Below the pieces are notes generated by a model. That model searched no databases. It was given only the letters and a program-made list of their open reading frames with translations, and had not been told where the DNA came from. Below, piece after piece: positions 37,332-46,630 of a stretch of 64,000 nucleotides of DNA. Every line of letters starts with the position of its first letter. Position 1 is the first letter of the stretch. This DNA is from Catenulispora acidiphila DSM 44928 (lineage in GTDB: Bacteria; Actinomycetota; Actinomycetes; Streptomycetales; Catenulisporaceae): the NCBI RefSeq assembly GCF_000024025.1, contig NC_013131.1, forward strand, positions 7,564,001 through 7,628,000. Direction: 5' to 3'. Made by a program: the position numbers and the translations under genes.

Positions 37332-39062
37332 GTGTCGGTCTTGCGCTCGGTGCCAGGCGTGCAGGCAGCTGCGACCTACCGGCGCCGCTGGCTCCTCAAG
37401 GACCTTGTCGCCGGAGTCGTTCTGAGCACCCTGCTCGTCCCGCAGGGCATGGCTTACGCGGAACTGGCCGGGCTGCCGCCGATCACCGGCCTCTACACGT
37501 CGATCACCTGCCTGCTCGCGTACGCGGTGTTCGGTCCCAGCCGGGTCCTGGTCCTGGGTCCGGACTCCTCGCTCGGGCCGATGATCGCCGTCGCCGTCCT
37601 GCCGCTGGCCGCCGGCGGCCAGGACAGCGCGCGCGCCGTCGCGCTGGCCTCGATGCTGGCGCTCATGGTCGCGGTGCTGCTGATCGCCGGCGCGGCCGCC
37701 CGGCTGGGCTTCGTGGCGGACCTGCTGTCCAAGCCCACGATCATGGGCTACCTGAACGGCCTGGCGCTCACCATCCTGGTCGGGCAGCTGCCCAAGCTGT
37801 TCGGCTTCAAGGTCAGCGCCGAAGGGCTCATCCGCGAGATCGGCGGCTTCCTGCGAGGGCTCGCGCGCGGCGAGGCGGTCGGGGCGGCCGCCGCCGTCGG
37901 GATCGTCGGGGTCGTGGTCATCCTCGTGCTGCAGCACTGGCTGCCGAAGGCGCCGGCCGTTCTGATCATGGTTCTGCTGTCCGTGGCCGCCGCCTCGGTG
38001 TTCGGCCTGGCCGGGCACGGGGTGAGCCTGGTCGGCGAGCTGCCCCGGGGGTTCCCCCCGCTGACGTGGCCGGACGTGCGCTGGTCCGACCTCGGCCCGC
38101 TGGCCGGCGCCGCCGCCGGCATCGTGCTGGTCTCGCTGGCCGACACCATCGCCACGGCCACGGCCTTCGCCGAGCGCACCGGCCAGGAGGTCGACGGCGG
38201 TAAGGAGATGCTCGGCATCGGGATGGCGAACCTGGCCGCCGGGCTCTTCCAGGGCTTCCCGGTCAGCACCAGCGGGTCCCGCACCGCGGTGGCCGAGCGC
38301 TCCGGCGCGCGCACCCAGCTGACCGGGGTGGTCGGCGCGGTGCTCATCACCTTGATGATCGTGCTGGCTCCGGGCCTGCTGCGGAACCTTCCCCAGCCGG
38401 CGCTGGCCGCCGTGGTGATCTGCGCCTCGCTGTCGCTGGCCGACATCCCCGGCACGATCCGGCTCTGGCACCAGCGCCGGGTCGAGTTCGCGCTCTCGGC
38501 GGTGGCGTTCCTCGGCGTCGCGCTGCTCGGCGTGCTTCCCGGCATCGGGATCGCGGTGCTGCTGTCGATCCTCAACGTCTTCCGGCGCGCGTGGCAGCCC
38601 GCCGAGGCCGAGCTCGGACGGATCCCCGGGCTTCGCGGATACTACGACCTGGACACCCATCCGACGGCGCGGCCCATCCCGGGCCTGGTGATCTACCGCT
38701 TCGCCGCGCCGCTGATCTTCGCCAACGTCAAGGCGTTCCGCAACCGGGTCACCCGGCTGGCCCGCACAGCTGACACCCGCTGGGTCCTGGTCGCGGCCGA
38801 GTCGATGACGGACGTCGACGTCACGGCATGCGACACGCTCAAAGAGCTCACCGAGAAGCTCCAGGAGCGGGGCGTCGAGCTGTTCTTCGCCGAGCTTCAG
38901 GAGCCGGTATGGCAGAAGATCGAACGGTTCGAGCCGGGGACGATCCGTCCGGACCACGTCTTCCCGACCGTCCACGCCGCGGAGGACGCCTTCCGGGCCG
39001 GACGGCCGAACTACCAGGCTCCCGATGCTGAAGAGTCCGGGCTCGCGGATGGAGAACGCTGA
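37332..39062 (+). CDS. SulP-family anion transporter with STAS domain
   Basis: 576 residues from GTG 37332 (GGAGG upstream). The transmembrane part starts with the SulP signature LLVPQGMAYAELAGLPPITGLYTS and contains about 12-14 helices. A C-terminal STAS domain (about 445-555) contains the DVDVTACDTLKEL helix. SulP proteins transport sulfate, bicarbonate or related anions. The next gene starts one base after its stop. Confidence 0.9.
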   Translation: MSVLRSVPGVQAAATYRRRWLLKDLVAGVVLSTLLVPQGMAYAELAGLPPITGLYTSITCLLAYAVFGPSRVLVLGPDSSLGPMIAVAVLPLAAGGQDSARAVALASMLALMVAVLLIAGAAARLGFVADLLSKPTIMGYLNGLALTILVGQLPKLFGFKVSAEGLIREIGGFLRGLARGEAVGAAAAVGIVGVVVILVLQHWLPKAPAVLIMVLLSVAAASVFGLAGHGVSLVGELPRGFPPLTWPDVRWSDLGPLAGAAAGIVLVSLADTIATATAFAERTGQEVDGGKEMLGIGMANLAAGLFQGFPVSTSGSRTAVAERSGARTQLTGVVGAVLITLMIVLAPGLLRNLPQPALAAVVICASLSLADIPGTIRLWHQRRVEFALSAVAFLGVALLGVLPGIGIAVLLSILNVFRRAWQPAEAELGRIPGLRGYYDLDTHPTARPIPGLVIYRFAAPLIFANVKAFRNRVTRLARTADTRWVLVAAESMTDVDVTACDTLKELTEKLQERGVELFFAELQEPVWQKIERFEPGTIRPDHVFPTVHAAEDAFRAGRPNYQAPDAEESGLADGER

Positions 39063-39063
39063 C

Positions 39064-39600
39064 ATGGAGCAGATCGACACCGACGAGACGAACGGTGAGG
39101 GCGGGTTGTCCGGCGCCGCGCCACACAACGTCGGGCGACGCCGGGCGTCCGGCATCTACGGAGCGATCGTCACCGCGGCGATCCTGGCGGCGACTTCCGG
39201 GCTGTCGACCGCGGCCCTCGTGGTCGCGGTGGTCGTCACCCTGGTGGTCTATTGGCTGGCCGAGGAGTACGCCGAACTGCTGGGCGAACAGATCGAAGAC
39301 GGACACCTGCCATCGATGCAGCACGTCAGGCACGCGCTCGCCGACACCTGGCCCATGGTCACGGCGTCGTTCATTCCGCTGGCGTCCGCGGTCGTCGCGC
39401 GCCTGGCCGGAGCCACGGAACTGACCGCCGCGAACCTCGGGCTCGTGGCCGTCGTGCTGCTGCTCGGGGTGCACAGCTGGTCGGCGGCCCGCGCGGCGCA
39501 CCTCACCGGCTGGCGCCTGGCCGGGGCAAGCGCGACCGCGGTGGGCCTCGGGCTGATCATGATCGGACTCAAGAATCTGGTGCTTCTGCACCTGCACTAG
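39064..39600 (+). CDS. Membrane protein coupled to the SulP gene
   Basis: 178 residues. ATG 39064 has GGAGAA inside the end of the SulP gene; ATGs at 39025 and 39049 are alternatives. Four hydrophobic helices alternate with charged loops, including a conserved-looking EEYAELLGEQIEDG loop. Its stop codon shares the CTAG tetranucleotide with the convergent kinase-like gene. Function unknown, possibly an accessory of the transporter. Confidence 0.7.
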   Translation: MEQIDTDETNGEGGLSGAAPHNVGRRRASGIYGAIVTAAILAATSGLSTAALVVAVVVTLVVYWLAEEYAELLGEQIEDGHLPSMQHVRHALADTWPMVTASFIPLASAVVARLAGATELTAANLGLVAVVLLLGVHSWSAARAAHLTGWRLAGASATAVGLGLIMIGLKNLVLLHLH

Positions 39601-40919
39601 GCCGCACCGGAAGACCCCGAACGGCCCAGCGCCAGCGCACCGAGCCGGCGCCAGTCGACCCTCTGCCGTGCCGGCGCCACCCCGGGACGTTCGCGCGGCA
39701 CCCGGACCCGCAGAGCTCCGGGCACGATGCGGCAGCGGACCGGAACGGCGAGCGTGAGGGCCTCGCCGTCCACCCCGACCCCGATCGTCTCGGTATCGGC
39801 GGTGACGACGACCTCCTGGGCCGTCATCGCGGTGAGGGTGCGGGACTGTTCGCCGAGCAGGGCCAAGTCCGCCGCCTGCGCCGCGGTGCGCACTGTCAGC
39901 CCGATGACACCGAGCTCTCCGGTGTCCAGCCTGGGGCGGCGGCCTGATCCGTACCACCCCGTGTCGTACGGGTTGCTGCTCACCAGCAGGGCCTGCGGCT
40001 CCGGCAGCACGACGCCGTCGACGCGCGCCGTGAGCTTGGCTCCGGAGTAACCCGTCAGCAGGTCCGGGAGTTCGGCGAGCGTGGTGGCGGCTTTGGCGTC
40101 CCGGTATTCCGGACGCTGCACGATCTCGGCGTAGACGCCGAAGGAGGCGTTGTTCACGAAGGTCCGCCCTGCCACCTCGCCGAGGTCGACGCGCAGTTCG
40201 ACGCCGTCGGCGAGGGCGTCCAGGCAGCGGCTCGGATCCTCGCGGTCCAGACCGAGGTCCAGGGCGAAGTGGTTGCGGGTGCCGGCCGAGATCACCAGGA
40301 AGGGCACGCCGTGCGCGGCGGCGACCCCGGCGACCAGGGCCTGCGTGCCGTCGCCGCCGGCCACACCGAGCAGGTCCGCGCCGTCGGCGAGCGCCTGCCG
40401 GGCGATGGCGGCGACGTCCTGGTGCTGCGAGACGTCCAGCAGCACCACCCGGCAGCCGAGCGCCTCGGCTCGCCGAACCAAATCGAACCGCCCGACCTTG
40501 CCGCCGCCGGAGGCCGGATTCATGATCAGCAGCGGACGGCGCGGCGGCGGCGTGGCCCGGCTCCCCGTGCCGTGGCCGGCGTGGTCGGCGCGCAGCGCGG
40601 CGCGGGCGCAGGCCAGAGCGGCGCACCAGACTACGGCGGCGCCCAGGACGACGAGCCAGCGGACGGTCGAGCCGGCGTAGAGCACGACCATCGCCACCAG
40701 CGCGCCGATCGCGATCACCAGGCCCGCGGCCCGCGCTATGCCGTGGTGGGTCAGCGCCCACCATCCGCCGACCGCGGCCAGCGCGAGCGCCGCGACCGCG
40801 ATCAGCGCGACGGCTACGGCGCCGCCGAGCCCCGTGGCCGTGATCAGGAGTCCTACGGCGGCGAGGCCGAGCGCGAAGGCGGTGCGGGCCAGCCGGTGTG
40901 CCCGCCGCTGGGAGCCCAT
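39597..40919 (-). CDS. Diacylglycerol kinase-family protein with N-terminal membrane helices
   Basis: 440 residues from ATG 40919; an in-frame ATG at 40985 would overlap the upstream gene. Four N-terminal helices (about 13-105) precede a DAGK catalytic domain: NPASGGGK (134-141) and GGDGT (188-192), with SAGTRNHFALDLG following. It is likely a lipid kinase or related YegS-type enzyme at the membrane. It follows the small DUF7144-like gene closely. Confidence 0.88.
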   Translation of the reverse strand: MGSQRRAHRLARTAFALGLAAVGLLITATGLGGAVAVALIAVAALALAAVGGWWALTHHGIARAAGLVIAIGALVAMVVLYAGSTVRWLVVLGAAVVWCAALACARAALRADHAGHGTGSRATPPPRRPLLIMNPASGGGKVGRFDLVRRAEALGCRVVLLDVSQHQDVAAIARQALADGADLLGVAGGDGTQALVAGVAAAHGVPFLVISAGTRNHFALDLGLDREDPSRCLDALADGVELRVDLGEVAGRTFVNNASFGVYAEIVQRPEYRDAKAATTLAELPDLLTGYSGAKLTARVDGVVLPEPQALLVSSNPYDTGWYGSGRRPRLDTGELGVIGLTVRTAAQAADLALLGEQSRTLTAMTAQEVVVTADTETIGVGVDGEALTLAVPVRCRIVPGALRVRVPRERPGVAPARQRVDWRRLGALALGRSGSSGAA

Positions 40920-40959
40920 CGATTCCGTCCGGCCCGAGGGGATGGCGCGCTGCGGGTTC

Positions 40960-41367
40960 TCAGTACCGTGCCGGCTCGTCGCCATGCCCGATGAGAGACC
41001 AGAGCGCGAAACCGTCGATCGCGAGGAGGGTCACGGCCCACCAGGGCTGATACGGCAGCCACAGGAAGTTGCCGAGCATCGCCACGCAGACGACGGCGAC
41101 ACCGGTGACGCGGGCCCAGCGGGCTCCGCTGTAGGCGCCCCAGCCGACGATCGCGACCGCGATACCGAGGATCAGGTGGATCCAGCCCCAGGAGGTGAGG
41201 GAGAACTTGTAGGCGTAGTTGCCGATGTGCACGTAGAAATCGTCTTTGGCGATCGCGGTGATCCCCTGGAGGACGTTCATCACCCCGGAGAGCATCAGCA
41301 GCACGCCGGCGAAGACCGCGCGGTGCGGGGTTGGGGACGCGGTGCGGGGAACCGTGGTTTGGCTCAT
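40960..41367 (-). CDS. Four-helix small membrane protein (DUF7144-like)
   Basis: 135 residues from ATG 41367 (GGAGAT upstream). Four hydrophobic helices with the SGVMNVLQGITAI and SWGWIHLILGI segments are typical of the actinobacterial DUF7144 family. Function is unknown. It probably shares a transcript with the lipid-kinase-like gene. Confidence 0.78.
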   Translation of the reverse strand: MSQTTVPRTASPTPHRAVFAGVLLMLSGVMNVLQGITAIAKDDFYVHIGNYAYKFSLTSWGWIHLILGIAVAIVGWGAYSGARWARVTGVAVVCVAMLGNFLWLPYQPWWAVTLLAIDGFALWSLIGHGDEPARY

Positions 41368-41510
41368 CGCTGGTTCATCTCCACTCGCGCACAAAGCGGG
41401 TGCGCGTAGCCGGGCCGCACCCGCGCGATCAGGTACGACTTCCCATGCTTCATCGGCTGCTGACGTCCAGCGAGTGATGGCGGACCATTCGTGTGAAAGG
41501 TGGGAAATTT

Positions 41511-42512
41511 TCATACCCGGTGAGGCTCGTGGCGGTGCCGGTGGTCGTGACGATGCCGGTGGCGGATGCGCCTGGCGTACCAGAGGAGACCGGTCGTCGC
41601 GGAGAAGGCGATCACCAGCGACAGCAGCGCGGGCCAGGAGTTCCCGCCGATCTGGATGTCCAGCGCCAGGAACAATGCGATCCCGCCCACGATCAGGGCC
41701 AGCGAGCCCAGCGCCCGCACCGTGGCCGCCGCCAGCCCTGGGACGTCGGAGGCCTTGCGGGGCAGGTGGATGACCCTGTCCGGTCCCCAGTAGAAGACCG
41801 ATACCCGTTCGGCCAGCTCGACGGTGCCGCGGTAGTACGACATGGACAGGTACGGAAGCCAGATCAGCGGCACCACCATGCCGACGGCGAAGGCCAGGCC
41901 GAGCAGCAGCCATCGTCCGAGGCGGACCAGCTTGCCCACCGGGGTGACCGCCGCCGGCGAGATCAGCCCGAGCAGCTTGGCCATGCGCCGGATCAGGTCG
42001 ACCATGGCGTAGACGGCACGGCGTCTTCTCCTGGCGGGAGTCCGCGCCGAGGGCAGGGCTTTCATCGCCGCCGCGGCTCGGCCCACGTCCGGATAGACGT
42101 CCATGATCACCAGCAGCTCGGCGGCGCGCTGCGGCTCTTGAGGATCGCGCTCCGACAGAGCGGCCATGCGCAGCATCATCTTGATCTGCGCCAGCAGCGC
42201 GGCGACGAAGGCCACGGGGACGAAGGCGATCATGGGCCCGCCGACGAATCCGCCTTCCCGCGAAGCCTCCCGTGCCCCTTGCTCGGCGACCATGCGCTGC
42301 AGCTCGAAGACGTCGGCATCCGGGTTCAGCTGACGCAGCTTGCTGACGTAGGCGGGGACACCTGGGCTCAGCATCTTCAGCGAGAAGTCCGCCAGGTTCT
42401 CCGGGAGGTGGCCGGGATCGCGCAGGACGATCCGCAGCAGCATGCGCGCCAGACCTCGATCCGGGTGCGCCCCGCCGTCGTCCACCGACGGCGCGCTCGC
42501 CCCGGCTGCCAT
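41511..42512 (-). CDS. Membrane protein of unknown function
   Basis: 333 residues from ATG 42512 (AAGGAG upstream); the longer frame up to 43022 is a shadow of the gene above it. The N-terminal third is soluble and helical, the rest holds four hydrophobic segments and a His/Arg-rich tail. No motif was recognised. Confidence 0.7.
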   Translation of the reverse strand: MAAGASAPSVDDGGAHPDRGLARMLLRIVLRDPGHLPENLADFSLKMLSPGVPAYVSKLRQLNPDADVFELQRMVAEQGAREASREGGFVGGPMIAFVPVAFVAALLAQIKMMLRMAALSERDPQEPQRAAELLVIMDVYPDVGRAAAAMKALPSARTPARRRRRAVYAMVDLIRRMAKLLGLISPAAVTPVGKLVRLGRWLLLGLAFAVGMVVPLIWLPYLSMSYYRGTVELAERVSVFYWGPDRVIHLPRKASDVPGLAAATVRALGSLALIVGGIALFLALDIQIGGNSWPALLSLVIAFSATTGLLWYARRIRHRHRHDHRHRHEPHRV

Positions 42513-42637
42513 GGTCGCTCCTTCGTCCGCGAGCCCGCCGGACCCGTGGCGCGGGCATCGCTGGAGGGGGATGTGCGGACGACCCCGGGCGCGCCGGCCT
42601 TTTCGGTGCGGCACACCCGGGGTCGTCGGCGTACGCG

Positions 42638-42967
42638 CTACTTCTTCATGGCGCCGTTCTCGTCCTCGGCCACCGTGATCGCGAAACCGAGAGCCTCGGT
42701 GATGTGGCCCGCGGCGGACATGACCCGCGCCGTGCCGACCACCGGGGCGATCGCGACGAGCAGGTCCTGGACCTGCTCGAGGGTCACGTTCGCCTCCTGG
42801 GCCGGCCCGACGTGGGCGAGGTAGGAGATCGGCGGGGCGTCCATGGCGCACAGCGCGGCCAGACGGGTGAGGACGAGCGTGCGGGGGTCCATGCTGCAGC
42901 GTTCGAGCGAGTCGATCGTCATCGCCGCGATGGTGTCCAGCACCGGGGTCGGGGATGTCATGGCCAT
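42638..42967 (-). CDS. Carboxymuconolactone decarboxylase-family protein lacking CxxC
   Basis: 109 residues from ATG 42967. It matches the CMD / AhpD helical fold (DPRTLVLTRLAALCAMDAPPISY, then LVAIAPVVGTARVMSAAG). The usual redox-active CxxC of AhpD-like enzymes is absent; only one cysteine lies at that site. It is therefore probably not an alkylhydroperoxidase. Confidence 0.8.
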   Translation of the reverse strand: MAMTSPTPVLDTIAAMTIDSLERCSMDPRTLVLTRLAALCAMDAPPISYLAHVGPAQEANVTLEQVQDLLVAIAPVVGTARVMSAAGHITEALGFAITVAEDENGAMKK

Positions 42968-43147
42968 GGTGGGCTGCCTTCTCTTCGAGGGTCGAACCGA
43001 CAGAAGTCGGAGAAAGGCGCAAGCCCTGTCGGCGGCTCGCGATTCGATGCTAAGAGCGCTTACGGCGGCCCGCACTTCGGGTATCGTCGCTGGTCAGGAC
43101 CCATTGCGGCGGGTCGCGACCGGCGAGCGGAGCGGCGGACCAGGTCT

Positions 43148-43441
43148 TCAGGTCCCCAGGATCTTCTGCTTCTGCGCTGCGAACTCCGCCTCGGAGAGAA
43201 CACCGCTTTCCTTCAGATCGCCGAGGTCCTTCAACTGGGCGAGCTTGTCGTCCATCGACGGCGCCTGGGGCGTCTGGGGTGCCGGAGCCGGCGCGGCGGC
43301 CGGCGGAGGCGCTTGCGCCGGCTGCGCCGCCGCCTCCTGCTGGGCCCAGCGCCCGCCCTGTCGCCGCGACACCCTGTTGGACACCGCTGTCGCCGTACCC
43401 GCGACCACCGCGGTGCGCGCGACTCCTCTGAGCAAACCCAT
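43148..43441 (-). CDS. Small SHOCT-domain protein
   Basis: 97 residues from ATG 43441 (AGGGAG upstream). Basic N-terminus, Ala/Pro linker, and a C-terminal SHOCT motif (LGDLKESGVLSEAEFAAQKQ). SHOCT domains are short helical hairpins found at the ends of membrane-associated and oligomerising proteins. It forms a run with the two genes that follow on the minus strand. Confidence 0.8.
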   Translation of the reverse strand: MGLLRGVARTAVVAGTATAVSNRVSRRQGGRWAQQEAAAQPAQAPPPAAAPAPAPQTPQAPSMDDKLAQLKDLGDLKESGVLSEAEFAAQKQKILGT

Positions 43442-43454
43442 GATCAGACTCCCT

Positions 43455-43895
43455 TCAGCCGCCGGAACCGGTGGTCTCGAGGGCTTCGAGCAGGTCGGTC
43501 ACCGGGATCCGGCCGGTGGCGACGACCTGCGCCCCGTTGCGCCGTAAAGCGCCGACGAACGGTGCGGCCCAGGTGTTCTCGTACACCAAGATCCCGGCCG
43601 AGGTCCCCGGCGTCATGACCGAGGTGGCTTCGGCGATCTCCTCCTCGCCGAGCAGCCCGGAGGCGGCGCCTTGGAAGACGGACAGTTCGAGCCGTCCGTC
43701 TGCGCCCTCGTCGGCGAGATCGAGCACCGTCACCGACCCGTCCTCGTCCTTGGCCACGAAGGTGAGGTCCAGGATCCGGATGATGCCGCGCTCCACCAGG
43801 TCGACCAGGAGCGGCATGCCTTCACCGTGCATGTCCGTGCGGGGGAACTCGACGACGAGATAGTCGACGGGTCCGAGTTCGAGATCGTCGCTCAT
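43455..43895 (-). CDS. DUF6325-like protein
   Basis: 146 residues, GGGAG upstream. The pattern LGPVDYLVVEFPR, GIIRILDLTFVAKDEDG and the VMTPGTSAGILVYENTWAAPF region matches DUF6325 / DUF1269-type proteins, often found beside SHOCT genes. Function unknown. Confidence 0.75.
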   Translation of the reverse strand: MSDDLELGPVDYLVVEFPRTDMHGEGMPLLVDLVERGIIRILDLTFVAKDEDGSVTVLDLADEGADGRLELSVFQGAASGLLGEEEIAEATSVMTPGTSAGILVYENTWAAPFVGALRRNGAQVVATGRIPVTDLLEALETTGSGG

Positions 43896-43945
43896 GCCGA
43901 CTCCCTAGATGGTCTTGTCCGTGCGGTCGGTCGTGCAGAGCCGCC

Positions 43946-44335
43946 TCAGGCGAGGATCTTCTGCTTGGCCTGCTGGAACTCCGCCTCGCTGAGGACGCCG
44001 TCGGCCTTCAGCGTGGCGAGCTTGGACAACTCCTCGGCGCTGTTGCTCGGGGTCGTCGAGGCGGTCTGGCGCACGTAGTCGTCGAACTGCTGCTGGTTCG
44101 CCTGGGCCCGCTGGATCTGCCGGGCGGTCATCGACTTCCCGCGGACGATGAGGTAGATGAACACGCCCAGGAACGGCAGGACGCACACGAAGATGATCCA
44201 GCCGGTCTTGGCCCAACCGCTCAGGTCGTGGTCCCCGAAGACGTCGGAGATGATGCGCCACAGCAGCATGAACCACATGATCCACAGGAAGAACCAGAAG
44301 ATCATCCAGAACGCGTTGAGCAGGGGATGAGACAT
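43946..44335 (-). CDS. PLDc_N / SHOCT membrane protein
   Basis: 129 residues from ATG 44335 (AAGGAG upstream). Two helices at the N-terminus (PLLNAFWMIFWFFLWIMWFM and IIFVCVLPFLGVFIYLIV) are followed by the SHOCT hairpin (LKADGVLSEAEFQQAKQ). This is the cardiolipin-synthase-N-terminal-like plus SHOCT architecture common in actinobacteria. No catalytic site is present. Confidence 0.85.
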   Translation of the reverse strand: MSHPLLNAFWMIFWFFLWIMWFMLLWRIISDVFGDHDLSGWAKTGWIIFVCVLPFLGVFIYLIVRGKSMTARQIQRAQANQQQFDDYVRQTASTTPSNSAEELSKLATLKADGVLSEAEFQQAKQKILA

Positions 44336-44620
44336 GTGTGAGCTCCTTTTCCACACCGGGGCAAGGCCTGGAACTCCTCTTCCACGCGGCACACGCACAC
44401 CGTGAGATCTAGTTCCATCCAGATCCCGCCGGCCGCGAACCGCAACCGCGCTGCGCCAGTCGGGCGACGGCTGCCGGCAGGGCCCGTACCGCCTGGCGGA
44501 GCGCTCGCAGCTGCCCATATGGCCCATTCCACGGCGCGAGCTTGAACGCGACTTCCTACTCTGACGTCAAAGGTCGATCAACCTCCTGCCTCCGCGGGCG
44601 GAGCGAGAACGGGAGAGCTG

Positions 44621-46093
44621 ATGACGTCGATGGATGTCCCCCTTGAGGGGGCGGGCGGGAGGCGGCGCGCAGCCGTCGCGAAGGCGGTCGCCAAGCCGCG
44701 CCTGACGTGGCTGACGCTCGCGTTCATGACCACCAGTTCGGTGGCCAGCCTGCGGGCCTCGCCGACGATGGCCGTCTACGGTCTGGCCTGCATCTTCCTG
44801 TACGTCGTGCCGGCGATCGTGTTCCTGCTGCCCACGGCGCTGGTCTCGGCCGAGTTGGCGTCGGGCTGGGACGGCGGGGTCTACAACTGGGTCGCCCAAG
44901 GCTTGTCGAAGCGGCTGGGCTTCCTGGCGGTGTGGTGCCAGTTCGCGATGACGATCTTCTACTATCCGACGCTGCTCGGGTATGTCGCCAGCACCATCGC
45001 CTACGTGATCAATCCCCAGCTGGCCGACAACGGCCTCTACACCGCGATCGTCATCATGGTCGTGTACTGGTCCGGGGTGTGGATCTCCTCGCGCGGGACC
45101 AGCGGGGTCGGCGGGATGGCCTCGTTCGGGCTGATCATCGGCACGCTGATCCCCGGCGTACTGCTGGTCGTGCTGGGCATCGTCTTCCTCGGCCAGGGCA
45201 ACCCCTCCGCCGCGCCGATGAACGCCGGCTCCATCTTCCCGCAATGGACGGGAGTGGCGAGCCTGGTGCTGATCGTCAACAACTTCCTGAGCTACTCCGG
45301 CATGGAGATGAACGCGGTGCACGTCTCCTCGCTGAAGAACCCGGGCAAGGAGTTCCCCAAGTCGATGTTCCTGGCGATGGGACTGGTGCTGCTGATCTTC
45401 ATCCTGCCGGCGCTGGCGATCAGCTGGGTGGTGCCCTCGGCGCAGCTGAGTCTCACGGCCGGCGTGATGCAGGCGTTCGACGCCTTCTTCCAGTACTTCA
45501 GCATCGGCTGGCTGACGCCGCTGGTGGCGGTCGGGCTGGTGGCGGCGTCCGTCGGCGGCATGCTGACCTGGCTGGCCGGACCGTCCAAAGGGCTGTTGAT
45601 GATCTCGCGCCAGGAGGGCTACCTGCCTCCGTACCTGCAGAAGCTCAACAAGAACGGCGTCCAGCAGAACATCCTGGTCGCCCAGGGCGCCGTGACCACG
45701 CTGATCGCGCTGATGTACGCGCTGATCCCGAGCGTGTCCGGGGCGTACTGGATCTTCTCGGTGATCACGACGCAGGTCTACCTGATCATGTACCTCCTGA
45801 TGTTCGTCGCGGCGATGCGCCTGCGCAAGCTGCAGCCGGACCATCCGCGCGGCTTCCGCGCCCCGCTGCTCGGACCCCTGTGCGTGATGGGTCTGCTCGC
45901 CTCGGCGGCGGCGATGGTCATCGGGTTCGTGCCCTCCTCGCAGTTCGGCAGCGGCAGCGTCTGGTCCTACGTGCTGATCATCGCCGGCGGCCTGCTCCTG
46001 CTCGGGTTCCTCATCCCGTTCGGGTTCCTCAAGGCGCGCAAACCCTCCTGGCGCCGCGCCGATGGGGAGCCGGCAGCCGAGGGCGGTGCGTGA
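44621..46093 (+). CDS. APC-family amino acid permease (glutamate/GABA-antiporter-like)
   Basis: 490 residues from ATG 44621 (GGGAGAG upstream). About 12 helices with the APC features near the start (FMTTSSVASLRASPTMAVYG) and the YSGMEMNAVHVSSLKNPG loop in the middle of the protein, resembling GadC-like transporters. It imports or exchanges amino acids. Its stop overlaps the next start by one base, and peptidase genes follow, so the run looks devoted to amino acid/peptide use. Confidence 0.85.
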   Translation: MTSMDVPLEGAGGRRRAAVAKAVAKPRLTWLTLAFMTTSSVASLRASPTMAVYGLACIFLYVVPAIVFLLPTALVSAELASGWDGGVYNWVAQGLSKRLGFLAVWCQFAMTIFYYPTLLGYVASTIAYVINPQLADNGLYTAIVIMVVYWSGVWISSRGTSGVGGMASFGLIIGTLIPGVLLVVLGIVFLGQGNPSAAPMNAGSIFPQWTGVASLVLIVNNFLSYSGMEMNAVHVSSLKNPGKEFPKSMFLAMGLVLLIFILPALAISWVVPSAQLSLTAGVMQAFDAFFQYFSIGWLTPLVAVGLVAASVGGMLTWLAGPSKGLLMISRQEGYLPPYLQKLNKNGVQQNILVAQGAVTTLIALMYALIPSVSGAYWIFSVITTQVYLIMYLLMFVAAMRLRKLQPDHPRGFRAPLLGPLCVMGLLASAAAMVIGFVPSSQFGSGSVWSYVLIIAGGLLLLGFLIPFGFLKARKPSWRRADGEPAAEGGA

Positions 46094-46566
46094 TGAGTCA
46101 GAACATGGCGACCCCGCCGCCCCAGACCCCTGACACCGGTCACCACAAAGAGCACAACAAGTGGCTGTTCATCGGCGGCATCGCAGTCTTCGTCATCGCG
46201 GCGATCGTCGCAATGGTGGTCTTCTCCCAGCATCAGAACGACGAGCAGGCGCGCGCCAAGGCGAAGGAGCTCCAGACCTTGATGGTCGCGGCCGGATATC
46301 CGCTGCCCGACGAGGAGACGGTCGTCGCGCTCCTGGGCACCAGCGGCGGTGCCGTGTGCAAGGACCCGACCGGAGCGCTGAGCAAGGCGCAGTGGCTGGA
46401 CAACATGTCCAACGGCGCCGCCGGGCCCGGCATGCGCCCGGTGATCGCCGACCGCAAGGCCGTGGCGGCCGAGGCGCTCGTGATCAAGGTCTACTGCCCG
46501 CAGCACCTGGACGCGTTCCAGGACAACGTCGACGACCTCAAGACCGGCACGACGGTGCGCCGGTGA
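46093..46566 (+). CDS. Small membrane-anchored protein
   Basis: 157 residues. ATG 46093 overlaps the permease stop (TGATG). A single helix (about 24-45) and an outer domain with two cysteines (AVCKDPTG and VYCPQHL), which may pair. Function unknown; it probably assists the permease or peptidases. Confidence 0.75.
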   Translation: MSQNMATPPPQTPDTGHHKEHNKWLFIGGIAVFVIAAIVAMVVFSQHQNDEQARAKAKELQTLMVAAGYPLPDEETVVALLGTSGGAVCKDPTGALSKAQWLDNMSNGAAGPGMRPVIADRKAVAAEALVIKVYCPQHLDAFQDNVDDLKTGTTVRR

Positions 46567-46600
46567 GGTACTCCGGGCACCTCCCCGGCCCAGGCACACC

Positions 46601-46629
46601 ACCAGGAGACCTTCAACCAGGAGACCTTC
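46601..46629 (+). repeat. Duplicated Shine-Dalgarno segment before the M20 gene
   Basis: ACCAGGAGACCTTC occurs twice with a 15-bp period (46601-46614, 46616-46629). The second copy is placed to serve ATG 46631 at short spacing and the first copy lies further upstream. Confidence 0.7.
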
Positions 46630-46630
46630 G

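Noticed and set aside
37137-39155. 672-residue minus-strand frame opposite SulP
   Set aside because: Asp/Gln/Arg/Gly-rich shadow; SulP and STAS domains are clear on the plus strand.
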